A stretch of DNA of 32,614 nt from Methylococcaceae bacterium. GTDB taxonomy: Bacteria; Pseudomonadota; Gammaproteobacteria; Methylococcales; Methylomonadaceae. Under the pieces are notes generated by a model. That model worked only from the letters and a program-made list of their open reading frames with translations. It was not told where the DNA came from and ran no database searches. The stretch covers positions 1 to 32,614 of the forward strand of contig CANNNV010000012.1 of the NCBI GenBank assembly GCA_947506155.1, in the 5' to 3' direction. Made by a program: the position numbers and the translations under genes. Position 1 is the stretch's first letter; every line of letters starts with the position of its first letter. This document shows, piece after piece, positions 1-7,933 of the stretch.

Positions 1-2
1 AT

Positions 3-113
3 GAAGCATCGCAGGTAGATTTAGAGCGATGGGAGAATGAGAATATCCCTTACACTATACGAAAAAAACGTCAAAAGTTCTTTGAAAATGCAAGCCAAAA
101 ACAGGGTAAATAA
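3..113 (+). CDS. C-terminal end of an unidentified protein, cut by window edge
   Basis: An open frame enters from the left edge and gives 36 residues before a TAA stop. The visible tail is charged, with many Lys, Arg, Glu and Gln and one Trp, and ends in KQGK. I do not recognise the family. It stops about 27 bases before the point where the RND pump sequence is interrupted, so it probably belongs to the foreign segment that broke the pump. The frame could be chance, because only 36 codons are visible; the position next to the junction is the main support. Confidence 0.4.
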   Translation, partial: EASQVDLERWENENIPYTIRKKRQKFFENASQKQGK

Positions 114-145
114 TTAGCCGATTAAATCAATGTTTCGACAGGCTA
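114..145. other. Junction between foreign DNA and truncated RND pump gene
   Basis: Read on the minus strand, the pump coding sequence is normal through the codons for EVDPS and then runs into DNA with no RND similarity and an early TGA at 127-129. The foreign part nearest the pump reads TGTCGAAACATTG on the minus strand, starting about base 140. A 5'-TGT end is typical of Tn7/Mu/Tn552-type and several IS transposon termini, so 140/141 is a candidate element boundary. The other end and any target duplication are outside the window. Confidence 0.45.
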
Positions 146-711
146 GGATCGACCTCTATCTGGTATTGCTTAACGCCACCACCGAAAGCCACCACATCCG
201 CCACACCCTGTACCGAACGCAACTTGCGCTCAACAACCCAATCCTGCAACGCTCGCTGTTCAACCAGAGGATGGTTAGGGGCTTCTAGCCGATAGCGAAA
301 AATCTCACCGACGCCGGTGGTCATAGGCCCCAACACTGGACTGACCTCATTCGGCAAGCTGACTGCGCGCAAACGCTCCAGAACCTGCTGCCGGGAAAAA
401 TAATCCTCGGCATCGTCATCAAAAGTCAAGGTGACCACTGACAGGCCAAAAATAGACACCGAACGCATATTGATTAAATGCGATAAACCGTTCATTTCTT
501 TTTCAATCGGCAGACTGATCAGCTTTTCTACTTCCTCTGGGGCTTGACCCGGATATTGGGTAACCACCTGTACGAAAACATTCTGCACATCAGGAAAAGC
601 CTGTACCGGGAGACGTTCGAACGAGATAATGCCGACTGCAGCCAGCAATACCGACGCACCGATAATCAGCAGGCGTTGCTGTAGACAGAACGAAATTATT
701 TTTTGAATCAT
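127..711 (-). pseudogene. Truncated heavy-metal RND pump (CusA/CzcA family), N-terminal fragment
   Basis: The 194-residue frame is the N-terminus of an inner-membrane RND proton antiporter. It shows the first transmembrane helix (about residues 10-30), the FERLPVQAFPDV segment after it, and the start of the porter domain including VQVVTQYPGQAPEEVE and PIEKEMNGL. Family members have about 1,020-1,060 residues with twelve helices; here everything after about residue 190 is missing, including the helix-4 proton-relay acids. It therefore cannot be a working pump unless the rest was moved elsewhere. The last few residues come from foreign sequence. Its ATG overlaps the adaptor stop by 4 bases, which is the usual C-B-A order of metal efflux operons. 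Metal specificity cannot be read from this fragment. Confidence 0.85.
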
Positions 712-1856
712 GACGGACTTTCCTGCTCGGCATCTTCTTCTGTGCGCAGCAGCAGTGCACCATCAATGACTAGTCGTTCTCCCGAGGTCAAACCTTCAAG
801 TACCACAGCCCTGTCTTTAAGACGCAGCCCCACCTTGACCGGACGTTTTTGATAATGTCCATCACCGATGGCCACAAATAACCAATCAGATTCATCTTCG
901 GTAAATAGGGCGGTTAAGGGTACGACTACTGCCTTATCATTCGGTTCGCTTTGTACCTCAATTGCAGCGTACATCGCCGGTAACAGACGGTTATCAGCAT
1001 TAGGCAAAATACAGCGCACTTTTACGGTACGAGTTTTTTCTTCAACAACCTGGCTGATATAACTGATGGTCGCGGTAAATATCTCACCAGGATAGGCCGG
1101 AACATGCACCAAAACCTTGGCGCCGACATGTATCAAACCGAGGTCTTTTTCGAAAACACTCATCTGCACCCATAGACTGCTCAGATCGGAGATCATAAAC
1201 AACGGATCGACCAGCTCAGATCGAACTTCCATACCGGGATTGATATTACGCTCAGTAATCACCCCGGAAACAGGCGAATGCAACACAAAGCGGTTATCGG
1301 TACGCCCATTACGCACACCCAGATTAGCTAATTTGAGTCGTGCGCGTTCCGCTTCGCTACGCGCACGAGTGAGATTATCTTGCGCTTGTTCCTGGTCCTT
1401 GCGTGGTGCAATACCGTTCGCATAGAGTTCCTGCATCCGCTGAGAAGCCCGATCCGCTAAATTCAAATCGGCCAGAGCACCGGCATAATCCGCTTGAGCC
1501 TGCCCCAGTTCTGGGCTATCGAGTTCCACCAACGGATCGCCGGTATGAATAGCCGAACCTAGGGCTGCGATAGTGCCAATTACTCGACCAGCAATCGGTG
1601 AAGAAACTCGGGCGGTACGGGCTTCGTCATAAGTCAAAGTACCGGTTACTGGGTCCATCAACGGACGCCTGACTAATTCAACAACCGCCTCTTTTATGTA
1701 GGCACGCTTAGGTGAATTTTGATTGAGTATTACTTCATTTTTAGGTAACGCGACAACTGGCTTTTTCGGCGCATTAGTTTCCGGCTGACAGGCCAACAGA
1801 GATAAACTTAGCAGTCCAGCGATCAATCTGGGATGGTTGGGAAGCATTATATTCAT
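708..1856 (-). CDS. RND efflux periplasmic adaptor (CusB/CzcB type), lipoprotein
   Basis: This 382-residue membrane-fusion protein would bridge the inner-membrane pump and the outer-membrane channel in metal efflux. The N-terminus is a lipoprotein signal with lipobox LLAC (Cys23), predicting a lipid anchor. A barrel-sandwich (lipoyl-like) half follows around residues 80-110 (SPIAGRVIGTI), then an alpha-hairpin rich in Ala, Arg and Gln (about 115-185), the second lipoyl half (LHSPVSGVITERNINPG), and a beta-barrel/membrane-proximal region. No Met- or His-rich metal site stands out. The start overlaps the outer-membrane factor stop (ATGA) and the end overlaps the pump start, so the three genes are translationally coupled. 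The protein looks intact, but its pump partner is broken. A second ATG three codons in is also possible. Confidence 0.88.
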   Translation of the reverse strand: MNIMLPNHPRLIAGLLSLSLLACQPETNAPKKPVVALPKNEVILNQNSPKRAYIKEAVVELVRRPLMDPVTGTLTYDEARTARVSSPIAGRVIGTIAALGSAIHTGDPLVELDSPELGQAQADYAGALADLNLADRASQRMQELYANGIAPRKDQEQAQDNLTRARSEAERARLKLANLGVRNGRTDNRFVLHSPVSGVITERNINPGMEVRSELVDPLFMISDLSSLWVQMSVFEKDLGLIHVGAKVLVHVPAYPGEIFTATISYISQVVEEKTRTVKVRCILPNADNRLLPAMYAAIEVQSEPNDKAVVVPLTALFTEDESDWLFVAIGDGHYQKRPVKVGLRLKDRAVVLEGLTSGERLVIDGALLLRTEEDAEQESPS

Positions 1857-3142
1857 AATTTTAGTTCGGCTCCGTAAGCCATTAATAAATCCGACCAGGC
1901 GTTGCTGCGGTTTGCCAAAGCGTTGTAATAATCCAGCATCATAGCTTTATAATTGCGTTCTGCATCTATCAAGTCCAGTAAACCGACGGCGCCTTTTTGA
2001 TAAGCAATTTCCTGCGCTTTACGTAACATTTCAATGCGCTTGACCACATCTGTCTCAAAGCGTTGCGAAATGGCATCGGCACTTTGCCAGGCCGACAAGG
2101 CTTTCATAACATCGGCGCGCACACTTTGCTCAACCTGTTTTACCGCTAACTCAGAGCTGCTTAAAGCAACACGGGCTTTTGAAATCTCACCTTCCTGACG
2201 ATAAAATAAAGGCAACGGCACACTAAAGCCTATGCCTCCACTGTCGGTAAAGAAATTACCGGGGTCGCGTTGATAAAAAGCATTTACGGTCACATCGGGA
2301 ATAGCTAATCGATTGGCCAGGGTCAGTATTTTTCCGGCCTGATCAATCCGTATCCGCGCAGCTTGCAAATCCGGCCGTCGCTCTATGGCTTGCGTAACTA
2401 ACTGTTCCTGGCCTGCTTTTGTAATGGTATTATTTGCTTGCGCCCAAGTTTCGACGGCAATAATATTCATACTATTTTCCGGCCAACCCAGTAGTAGTAA
2501 AAGATCTGCCCGTGCTTGATTCAATCCAGTTTTTGCCTGATCCTGGTCACTTTGAGCTTTAAGGCTTTCGACTTCGATGCGCGTAAAAGCAGTCTCGGCA
2601 ATATCACCTACTTTAAGTCTGATAGCATTAACTCGCAAAATCTCACGGTAACGCTCGTAGTTTTCAGTCGCGACTGTAGAGGTTTTTTGCGCTAGCAGTA
2701 GACCGTAATAATTATGCCGCACTGCATTAGTCAGCACCCGCGTGATGTCTTGCAGATCAAAATTTACCGCTTCGGTGGCAAGTTCGCTACTTTCTATCCG
2801 TAGCCGGCGCTTTCCCGCAGTCTCAATCAGTTGTTGAATTTGTGGAGATATCGCCGGTAAGGATCCAATGTGACTGTATTGCTGCTGGAACAGCGTTGGC
2901 GACAGCGCTCCTAAAGAGAAACTAAACACCGGATTGGGAATGGCTGCGGCAATAATTTGTTGGGCACGCGCATCCTCAATATTGAAATGTGCTGCGATTA
3001 AACTGAGGTTACGCTGATAGAACAGCGCTATGGCTTGCTGCTCAGTAATGGCCAGTCCGGTTGCTGCCGTTTCAGCGGATGAAACCGTTGGCGACAATAT
3101 CAAAACCAGATATATTAAAATTTTAAAATTAAAAAAATTCAT
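1853..3142 (-). CDS. TolC-family outer-membrane efflux channel (CzcC/CusC type)
   Basis: This 429-residue outer-membrane factor would form the exit duct of the RND system. A cleavable signal peptide covers about residues 1-23 (hydrophobic core, then SSA before ETAA). The mature part shows two repeated OEP domains of long amphipathic helices: ITEQQAIALFYQRN near the start, and QAAGLL-type Gln/Ala-rich stretches and the IPDVTVNAFY segment further on. The length is typical of the CzcC branch. There is no lipobox Cys, unlike CusC. It is the first gene of the operon, and the following adaptor overlaps its stop by 4 bases. The only Shine-Dalgarno-like sequence before its ATG is weak. Confidence 0.88.
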   Translation of the reverse strand: MNFFNFKILIYLVLILSPTVSSAETAATGLAITEQQAIALFYQRNLSLIAAHFNIEDARAQQIIAAAIPNPVFSFSLGALSPTLFQQQYSHIGSLPAISPQIQQLIETAGKRRLRIESSELATEAVNFDLQDITRVLTNAVRHNYYGLLLAQKTSTVATENYERYREILRVNAIRLKVGDIAETAFTRIEVESLKAQSDQDQAKTGLNQARADLLLLLGWPENSMNIIAVETWAQANNTITKAGQEQLVTQAIERRPDLQAARIRIDQAGKILTLANRLAIPDVTVNAFYQRDPGNFFTDSGGIGFSVPLPLFYRQEGEISKARVALSSSELAVKQVEQSVRADVMKALSAWQSADAISQRFETDVVKRIEMLRKAQEIAYQKGAVGLLDLIDAERNYKAMMLDYYNALANRSNAWSDLLMAYGAELKL

Positions 3143-3705
3143 GACTTAGCGCTAAAAAAGTAAAGTCGCAATAGCTTATTTTTGTTAGATATTGCATTTT
3201 TATGGGGGAGAAGATTAAACAGAACTATGCACTTTACATCATCTGTGTTTTGAATGTTGTCTTAAGTAAGTAATTGGCTGAGGCTTAAAATGGGAACTTT
3301 TATCAATATTAAATGCAAGTTACATGCCACAAATCAATACTGCCACAGCCCAGGTCTTAGCTATCTACACAAGTAATTTTGCCCCCATTGTTTTTGTTAT
3401 CCTGAAAATATGTGTAAATATTTATACCGAGGGTGGGGCAAATCAACCGATTTCGATGGGGGTTTGTGGGTCAAAAGAACCTAGGCTGACACCTAATCGA
3501 CTATTCATTAAAATGGTTGATGCTACAACAAACCTGTGACAATAAGATTACAGACCGCTAGCATCAAGCTTTAATTATCAATCCACGCATTCACAACATA
3601 CCATCATAAATTATAATATCGACTCAATATAATGTTAATTCGTTCCGCGCATAAAAAAAGCTCACCCACTGTATAGTGGATGAGCTCGGTACGCCCGAAT
3701 GAATG
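3143..3705. other. Intergenic region between RND operon and sufT
   Basis: This 563-base A+T-rich stretch lies between the RND operon start (left) and the sufT stop (right). It should hold the RND operon promoter near 3150-3260, but I could not choose a convincing -35/-10 pair. A clear terminator sits at its right end. A 71-codon plus-strand frame (3324-3539) shows no recognisable protein and no good ribosome binding site. I see no RNA gene here. Confidence 0.5.
3653..3686 (-). terminator. Rho-independent terminator after sufT
   Basis: On the minus strand a 12-base stem with one wobble pair (AGCTCATCCACT / AGTGGGTGAGCT, loop ATAC) is followed directly by seven T residues. It starts about 20 bases after the sufT stop and closes the ubiG-gph-yciK-sufT operon. 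Confidence 0.9.
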
Positions 3706-4254
3706 TCAATACAAACCCAATTGCAACTGGGCCACTTCCGACATCATTTCACGCGACCACGGTGGATCTAACACCACTTCGACATTAACATGATCGACAC
3801 CCGGTAAGGCGCGGATACATTTTTCCACGTCACTCTGGATTACCGGTCCCATCCCGCAACCTGGGGCGGTTAGGGTCATAATGACATGGACATCATTCAG
3901 ATTTTCATCGACTTGGGTAACTTTACATTGATAAACTAGGCCGAGATCAACAATATTGACCGGAATTTCCGGGTCATAAACCGTTTTCATCACTTCCCAA
4001 CAATTTTTTTCCACTGCCGCTGCATCAGTTTCTGTGACTAGCGTATGCAGGGTATGAGACTCTTTACCCAAAGCATCGGCATCGACACCGGCAATCCGCA
4101 CCATGTGACCATACTCACTGACCACAGTATAGTTGTCGCCTAGGGCCTGGTGAATAGTCACTATCTGGCCTTTGGTTAAGGTCCCTGGTGTGCCGTCAGG
4201 GATGGTCACTATATTGACATCCCGGGTTAAAACTACGTCTTCTCTGTCAGTCAT
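3706..4254 (-). CDS. sufT: SufT-like Fe-S cluster assembly protein (MIP18/DUF59)
   Basis: The 182-residue protein has the SufT plan. An N-terminal half (about 1-80) of small beta strands is followed by a MIP18/DUF59 domain (about 85-175) with YDPEIPVNIVDLGLVY and the Cys-containing loop TAPGCGMGP. SufT proteins help mature Fe-S proteins in the cytoplasm when iron demand is high. The conserved Cys in the GCGMGP loop is present. Here the gene is not beside suf genes but is last in the ubiG-gph-yciK operon, 8 bases after yciK, with a strong terminator downstream. No strong Shine-Dalgarno is seen, so translation may depend on coupling with yciK. Assignment to the SufT subgroup rests on the presence of the N-terminal half, which plain PaaD/DUF59 proteins lack. 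Confidence 0.85.
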   Translation of the reverse strand: MTDREDVVLTRDVNIVTIPDGTPGTLTKGQIVTIHQALGDNYTVVSEYGHMVRIAGVDADALGKESHTLHTLVTETDAAAVEKNCWEVMKTVYDPEIPVNIVDLGLVYQCKVTQVDENLNDVHVIMTLTAPGCGMGPVIQSDVEKCIRALPGVDHVNVEVVLDPPWSREMMSEVAQLQLGLY

Positions 4255-4262
4255 GAGTTCAC

Positions 4263-4991
4263 TTATAAATAAAAGGTTCGGGCATCGACAGTCTGGCCGG
4301 TTATGCCAACACTTTCGGAGCCAAATAAATACCGATAAATAGGCGCTAAAGATTGCATGCTCGGCAATTTGTTTTTATCTTCCGCCGGATGAGATCGTTT
4401 TCTTAACGGAGAATCTACCGGCCCCGGTATCAAAGTATTGATCCGGATTTTGCCAAAGGCTTCATGCTCTTCGGCCAAGATATTGGCCAAGCCTTCCAGG
4501 GCAATTTTGGATACGCCGTAAGCGCCCGAATAAGCAGGGGCTGTTCTGGCGGAAGAATCGGAGGTAAAGACGATGGAAGCGTGTTCGCTCTTTTGCAGCA
4601 CTGGCAACAGCACCCTGGATAACAGAAAAGGCGCATTCAGATTGACATTCAAGCTATGGCCCCAATCTTTGGTTTTAGTGGTGGCAATAGGGGAAAAGCT
4701 GGAAAATTCTACCGCTGAATGCAGCAGGCCTTGCAAAAAACCGTATTGCTCAGCAATCTTGTCGGCGAGATCCTGATACTCGTTTTCATTGGCACCCGCC
4801 AGATCAAACGGATACATGATCGGCTCGGGCGCGTTGATAGCCAAAATTGCATCGTAAACCACTTCCAGCTTGGCAATGTTTTTATCCAGCAAAATGATAT
4901 GTGCCCCTTGCTTGGCCAGGGCCAAAGCCGCAGTGCTGCCTAAGCCCCCGCCGGCACCGGTAATTAAGATGACTTGATGTGTTAACGGCAT
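4263..4991 (-). CDS. yciK: YciK-like short-chain dehydrogenase/reductase
   Basis: This 242-residue NAD(P)-binding Rossmann protein belongs to the classical SDR family. The nucleotide loop TGAGGGLG is at residues 11-18, an acidic residue after the second strand (LLDKN) suggests NAD use, and the catalytic Ser lies in VFTSDSSAR with the YGVSK pair near residues 158-162. The usual NAG motif after strand 4 is altered to HSA. The substrate is unknown even for characterised relatives. The gene sits after ubiG and gph, the order known from Pseudomonas and relatives, and its start overlaps the gph end by 10 bases. The yciK name is therefore supported by both sequence and neighbourhood. Confidence 0.82.
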   Translation of the reverse strand: MPLTHQVILITGAGGGLGSTAALALAKQGAHIILLDKNIAKLEVVYDAILAINAPEPIMYPFDLAGANENEYQDLADKIAEQYGFLQGLLHSAVEFSSFSPIATTKTKDWGHSLNVNLNAPFLLSRVLLPVLQKSEHASIVFTSDSSARTAPAYSGAYGVSKIALEGLANILAEEHEAFGKIRINTLIPGPVDSPLRKRSHPAEDKNKLPSMQSLAPIYRYLFGSESVGITGQTVDARTFYL

Positions 4992-5659
4992 GAGAGTGAG
5001 GCTATCCAGGTTGAAATTTGTTCGGGGGACTCGATTAACGCATCAGCGCCCCAGGTTTCCGGCTTGTCACCGGGATTAATGTAGCCATAAACGGCGGCTA
5101 AGGTTTTCATCTGTGCATTTTTCCCGGCAGTAATGTCATGCCGGGCATCACCGATATACACGCATTGCTGTGGACTAACCTCTGCCTGTTTGCAAGCCAA
5201 CAGCATTGGTTCCGGGTGCGGCTTGGGATTGGCCGTAGTATCGCCGCTGACGATGCAGGCCGCGCGATCCGTCAATTTCAACGCGTCCATCAATGGTTTG
5301 GTAAAGCGCTCGCGTTTGTTGGTGACCACCCCCCATTTCAAACCTTGGGCTTCAATCGTAGCAAGCGTATCTACCATGCCTTGGAAAAAAACCGTGTGCT
5401 CGGCAATATTGTTCTGATAATGCGTCAGCATGCTGTCGAGAATATCGGCTTTTAGCCGATCATCAGACACGACCTGACTTGCATTAATCATCGCCGCCGC
5501 ACCGAAGGAAATAAACGGTTTGACGGTTTCATAAGCGACAGGCTCAAAACCATGGCTATGTAGCGCCCGGTTCAAACAGGAAATCAAATCCGGCGCGGTA
5601 TCGACCAACGTGCCATCCAGGTCAAACAAGACACAGGCTAAGTTGAAGTCAGCCGCCAT
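4982..5659 (-). CDS. gph: HAD phosphatase, Gph/MupP family
   Basis: This 225-residue HAD-superfamily hydrolase has motif I DLDGTLVDT near the N-terminus (nucleophile and acid Asp), a helical cap, motif II around VVTNKRE, and motif IV GDARHDI. Such proteins are usually annotated phosphoglycolate phosphatase. In Pseudomonas the gene between ubiG and yciK was shown to be MupP, the N-acetylmuramate-6-phosphate phosphatase of cell-wall recycling, so this copy may be MupP. The sequence alone does not separate the two substrates. It starts 3 bases after ubiG and overlaps yciK by 10 bases, so the three are co-translated. The ATG chosen leaves five residues before the core strand, which is normal. Confidence 0.85.
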   Translation of the reverse strand: MAADFNLACVLFDLDGTLVDTAPDLISCLNRALHSHGFEPVAYETVKPFISFGAAAMINASQVVSDDRLKADILDSMLTHYQNNIAEHTVFFQGMVDTLATIEAQGLKWGVVTNKRERFTKPLMDALKLTDRAACIVSGDTTANPKPHPEPMLLACKQAEVSPQQCVYIGDARHDITAGKNAQMKTLAAVYGYINPGDKPETWGADALIESPEQISTWIASLSCR

Positions 5660-5662
5660 CAG

Positions 5663-6370
5663 TTATAAAGGCCGTTTGAAGGCGGCGATATAATTAACAT
5701 CTATATCTTTGCCTAGGCTGAAACGCTTGCTGAACGGATTATATTCAATGCCGACCATGCCCTGCAATTCAAGACCTGCGGCGCGTGCCGACTGACAAAG
5801 CTCCGATGGCTTGATAAAAGTTTTAAAATCATGGGTGCCTTTGGGCAACATTTGCAGCACATATTCTGCCGCAAAAATCGCCAGCAAATACGCCTTGGGC
5901 TTGCGGTTCAAGGTCGAGAAAAACACCATGCCGCCGGGTTTGACCATGGTTGCGCAAGCGGAAATGATCGAACCCGGATCAGGCACATGCTCCAGCATTT
6001 CCATGCAGGTTACGTGATCAAAGCTTTCCGGCTGTTGCTCTGCTAGGCTTTCGGCGCTAATTTTTTGATAATGCGCAGTCACCCCGGATTCGAGTCCATG
6101 CAGATCGGCAATATCAATCAAATCTTCGCTCAAATCAATGCCCAGCGCATCAGCACCATGTTTAGCTAGGCCTTCGGTTAAAATTCCACCGCCACAGCCG
6201 ACGTCAACAATCCTGGAGCCGGCAATATCGGCATAACGCTGGATAAACTGGAGGCGCAATGGATTAATATCATGCAGGGTTTTGAATTCGCCGTGAAGGT
6301 CCCACCAGCGCTCCGCCATCGAGCCAAATTTATGAATTTCGTGCAGATGTACATTGTTTGTTGCTGTCAT
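5663..6370 (-). CDS. ubiG: Ubiquinone biosynthesis O-methyltransferase UbiG
   Basis: This 235-residue SAM-dependent methyltransferase carries out the two O-methylations of ubiquinone synthesis (polyprenyl-catechol and demethylubiquinol steps). The N-terminal block EIHKFGSMAERWWDLHGEFKTLH is diagnostic of UbiG. The SAM motif VDVGCGGGILTEGLA and the acidic GIDLSEDLI follow, with TCMEMLEHVPDP as motif post-II. The length matches the family. It is the first gene of the ubiG-gph-yciK-sufT operon, divergent from sbcDC across a 306-base gap. The region before its ATG is A+T rich, with a possible -10 of the TATATC type but no convincing -35. Confidence 0.95.
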   Translation of the reverse strand: MTATNNVHLHEIHKFGSMAERWWDLHGEFKTLHDINPLRLQFIQRYADIAGSRIVDVGCGGGILTEGLAKHGADALGIDLSEDLIDIADLHGLESGVTAHYQKISAESLAEQQPESFDHVTCMEMLEHVPDPGSIISACATMVKPGGMVFFSTLNRKPKAYLLAIFAAEYVLQMLPKGTHDFKTFIKPSELCQSARAAGLELQGMVGIEYNPFSKRFSLGKDIDVNYIAAFKRPL

Positions 6371-6676
6371 AATGCTAACCGTAATTTAATGTTGATATAG
6401 TGTACCCTGTCGGTGGGTTATTCGTCATGTGTTGTTCTATTTTTAGTCACGTAGATCAGCTAACTCGAAAAAATAAACCATTCGCCTAACTTACTTAGGA
6501 ATGAGTACGAATTAACTTGAGCATCTTATTCTCCTCACTCCAACCCTCTCCAGCAGGAGAGGAAGCAAGTTGCCTAAGTTATTTGATGCACGATCCTTAC
6601 TCGCTATAACCGTCTAAAAATTGATAAACTACAGCACAAATTGTTCGCTATTAACCCTTTTAAAAACAGGACTGCA
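6371..6676. other. Divergent intergenic region ubiG / sbcD
   Basis: These 306 bases must contain the promoters for ubiG (leftward) and sbcDC (rightward), but I see no strong -35/-10 pair for either. The stretch includes a G+A/C+T-rich hairpin at 6545-6562. That hairpin is flanked by a 7-base inverted repeat, ACTTAGG at 6493-6499 and CCTAAGT at 6573-6579, which may mark the limits of a dispersed repeat unit. Confidence 0.45.
6545..6562. repeat. CCTCTCC/GGAGAGG hairpin, probable dispersed intergenic repeat
   Basis: The arms CCTCTCC and GGAGAGG are perfectly complementary around the 4-base loop AGCA, inside a context reading CTCCTCACTCCAACCC before and GAAGCAAG after. This pattern closely resembles short intergenic repeats that occur in many copies in proteobacterial genomes. 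Only one copy is present in this window, so its repeat nature is from memory of the family, not shown here. There is no T-tract, so it is not a standard terminator. Confidence 0.45.
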
Positions 6677-7933
6677 ATGTTAAGACTATTTCATACTTCA
6701 GACTGGCATCTGGGTCATCATTTGCATGGCGTTTCTCGGCAACGCGAACATCAGCAGTTTCTGGACTGGTTGTTGGCTGAATTACTCGGCAAACAGGCCG
6801 ATGCGCTGATTGTTGCGGGTGACATTTTTGATTCGGCCAATCCTTCCTCGGCGGCCCAATCTCAGCTTTATGATTTTCTGGTCAAAGCCAAAACACAGCA
6901 ACCGAATCTTGATATTGTTTTAATTGGCGGCAATCACGATTCGGCATCACGTTTGGATGCGCCATCGCCGATACTCAATGCACTAGGCGTTGCTGTCGTC
7001 GGCGGCTTGTCGCGTGACGATCAGAATAATATTGAATGGGAGCGCTTGTTGATACCTCTGACCAATGTGGCGGGCGAAGTTAAAGCCTGGTGCGGGGCGA
7101 TGCCGTTTCTGCGTAACGCCGATTTACCGAGCAGTACAGAACGATCCAACGAGCAAGACCACGATCCGTTAATCGCCGGCATGAAAACGCTTTATAATGA
7201 ATTATTTTTGCAACTGCAACAAAAGGCCAGCAATGGCGAGAGTTTAATCCTGACGGGTCATTGTTATATGGTCAATGGCGCGGTGTCTGAATTAAGCGAG
7301 CGCAAAATATTGGGTGGTAATCAGCATGCCCTGCCTGTCGAATTGTTTCCTGAAACTATTGCTTATGTGGCGCTAGGCCATTTGCATTTAGCGCAAAAAG
7401 TCGGTACACATCAGCATATTCGTTATAGCGGTTCACCTATTCCACTGTCATTTGATGAAACTAATTATTCGCATCAGCTTGTTCAAGTCGATGTTCGGAC
7501 AGGTCAACCGGTTGAAACTGTCGGCATTAAAATTCCTCGTAGCGTTGAATTATTAAGAGTTCCCAACGGAAAAGATTTTGCGGTATTGCCGGAGGTGATA
7601 GAGCAGCTACAAAACCTAAGTCTTGATGATCTGCCGATGGAGCAAAGGCCGCTACTTGAATTGCGTATCAAGCTGGAAAAACCGGAGCCAAGCTTGCGTC
7701 AGCAAATTGAACTAGCGATTGTCAATCTACCCGTGCGTTTGTTGAAAATATCGACCGCTTATAGCGGCAGCGACAAAAGTCTGGCCGATTTAAAAATTGA
7801 AGAACGCTTGGAAGAACTGCAACCGCTGGAGGTTTTTCAGCGTTGTTATCACAACAAGCATGACAACGCAGCACCAGAAACCATGAATGCGTTGTTTAGT
7901 GAGTTGATTGAAAATCTGCAAGGAATGGAATAA
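6677..7933 (+). CDS. sbcD: SbcD nuclease subunit
   Basis: This is the metal-dependent phosphoesterase partner of SbcC (bacterial Mre11), cutting DNA ends, hairpins and blocked breaks. The calcineurin-like motifs are in order: TSDWHLG (Asp9, His11), GDIFD near 48-52, GGNHDS near 83-88, TGHCY, and GHLHLAQ. A C-terminal capping domain binds SbcC. I place the start at the ATG at 6677 (418 residues), because MLRLFHTSDWHLG matches the usual family N-terminus and AGGA lies 5 bases upstream; an in-frame ATG 36 bases earlier would add residues foreign to the family. The stop overlaps the sbcC start (TAATG), so the pair is coupled. Confidence 0.94.
   Translation: MLRLFHTSDWHLGHHLHGVSRQREHQQFLDWLLAELLGKQADALIVAGDIFDSANPSSAAQSQLYDFLVKAKTQQPNLDIVLIGGNHDSASRLDAPSPILNALGVAVVGGLSRDDQNNIEWERLLIPLTNVAGEVKAWCGAMPFLRNADLPSSTERSNEQDHDPLIAGMKTLYNELFLQLQQKASNGESLILTGHCYMVNGAVSELSERKILGGNQHALPVELFPETIAYVALGHLHLAQKVGTHQHIRYSGSPIPLSFDETNYSHQLVQVDVRTGQPVETVGIKIPRSVELLRVPNGKDFAVLPEVIEQLQNLSLDDLPMEQRPLLELRIKLEKPEPSLRQQIELAIVNLPVRLLKISTAYSGSDKSLADLKIEERLEELQPLEVFQRCYHNKHDNAAPETMNALFSELIENLQGME

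Noticed and set aside
3324-3539. 71-codon plus-strand frame in the intergenic region
   Set aside because: No ribosome binding site, no recognisable protein pattern and odd composition; treated as chance.
6641-6676. Upstream ATG giving 12 extra residues on SbcD
   Set aside because: The extra residues are foreign to the family and the ATG at 6677 has AGGA at proper spacing.
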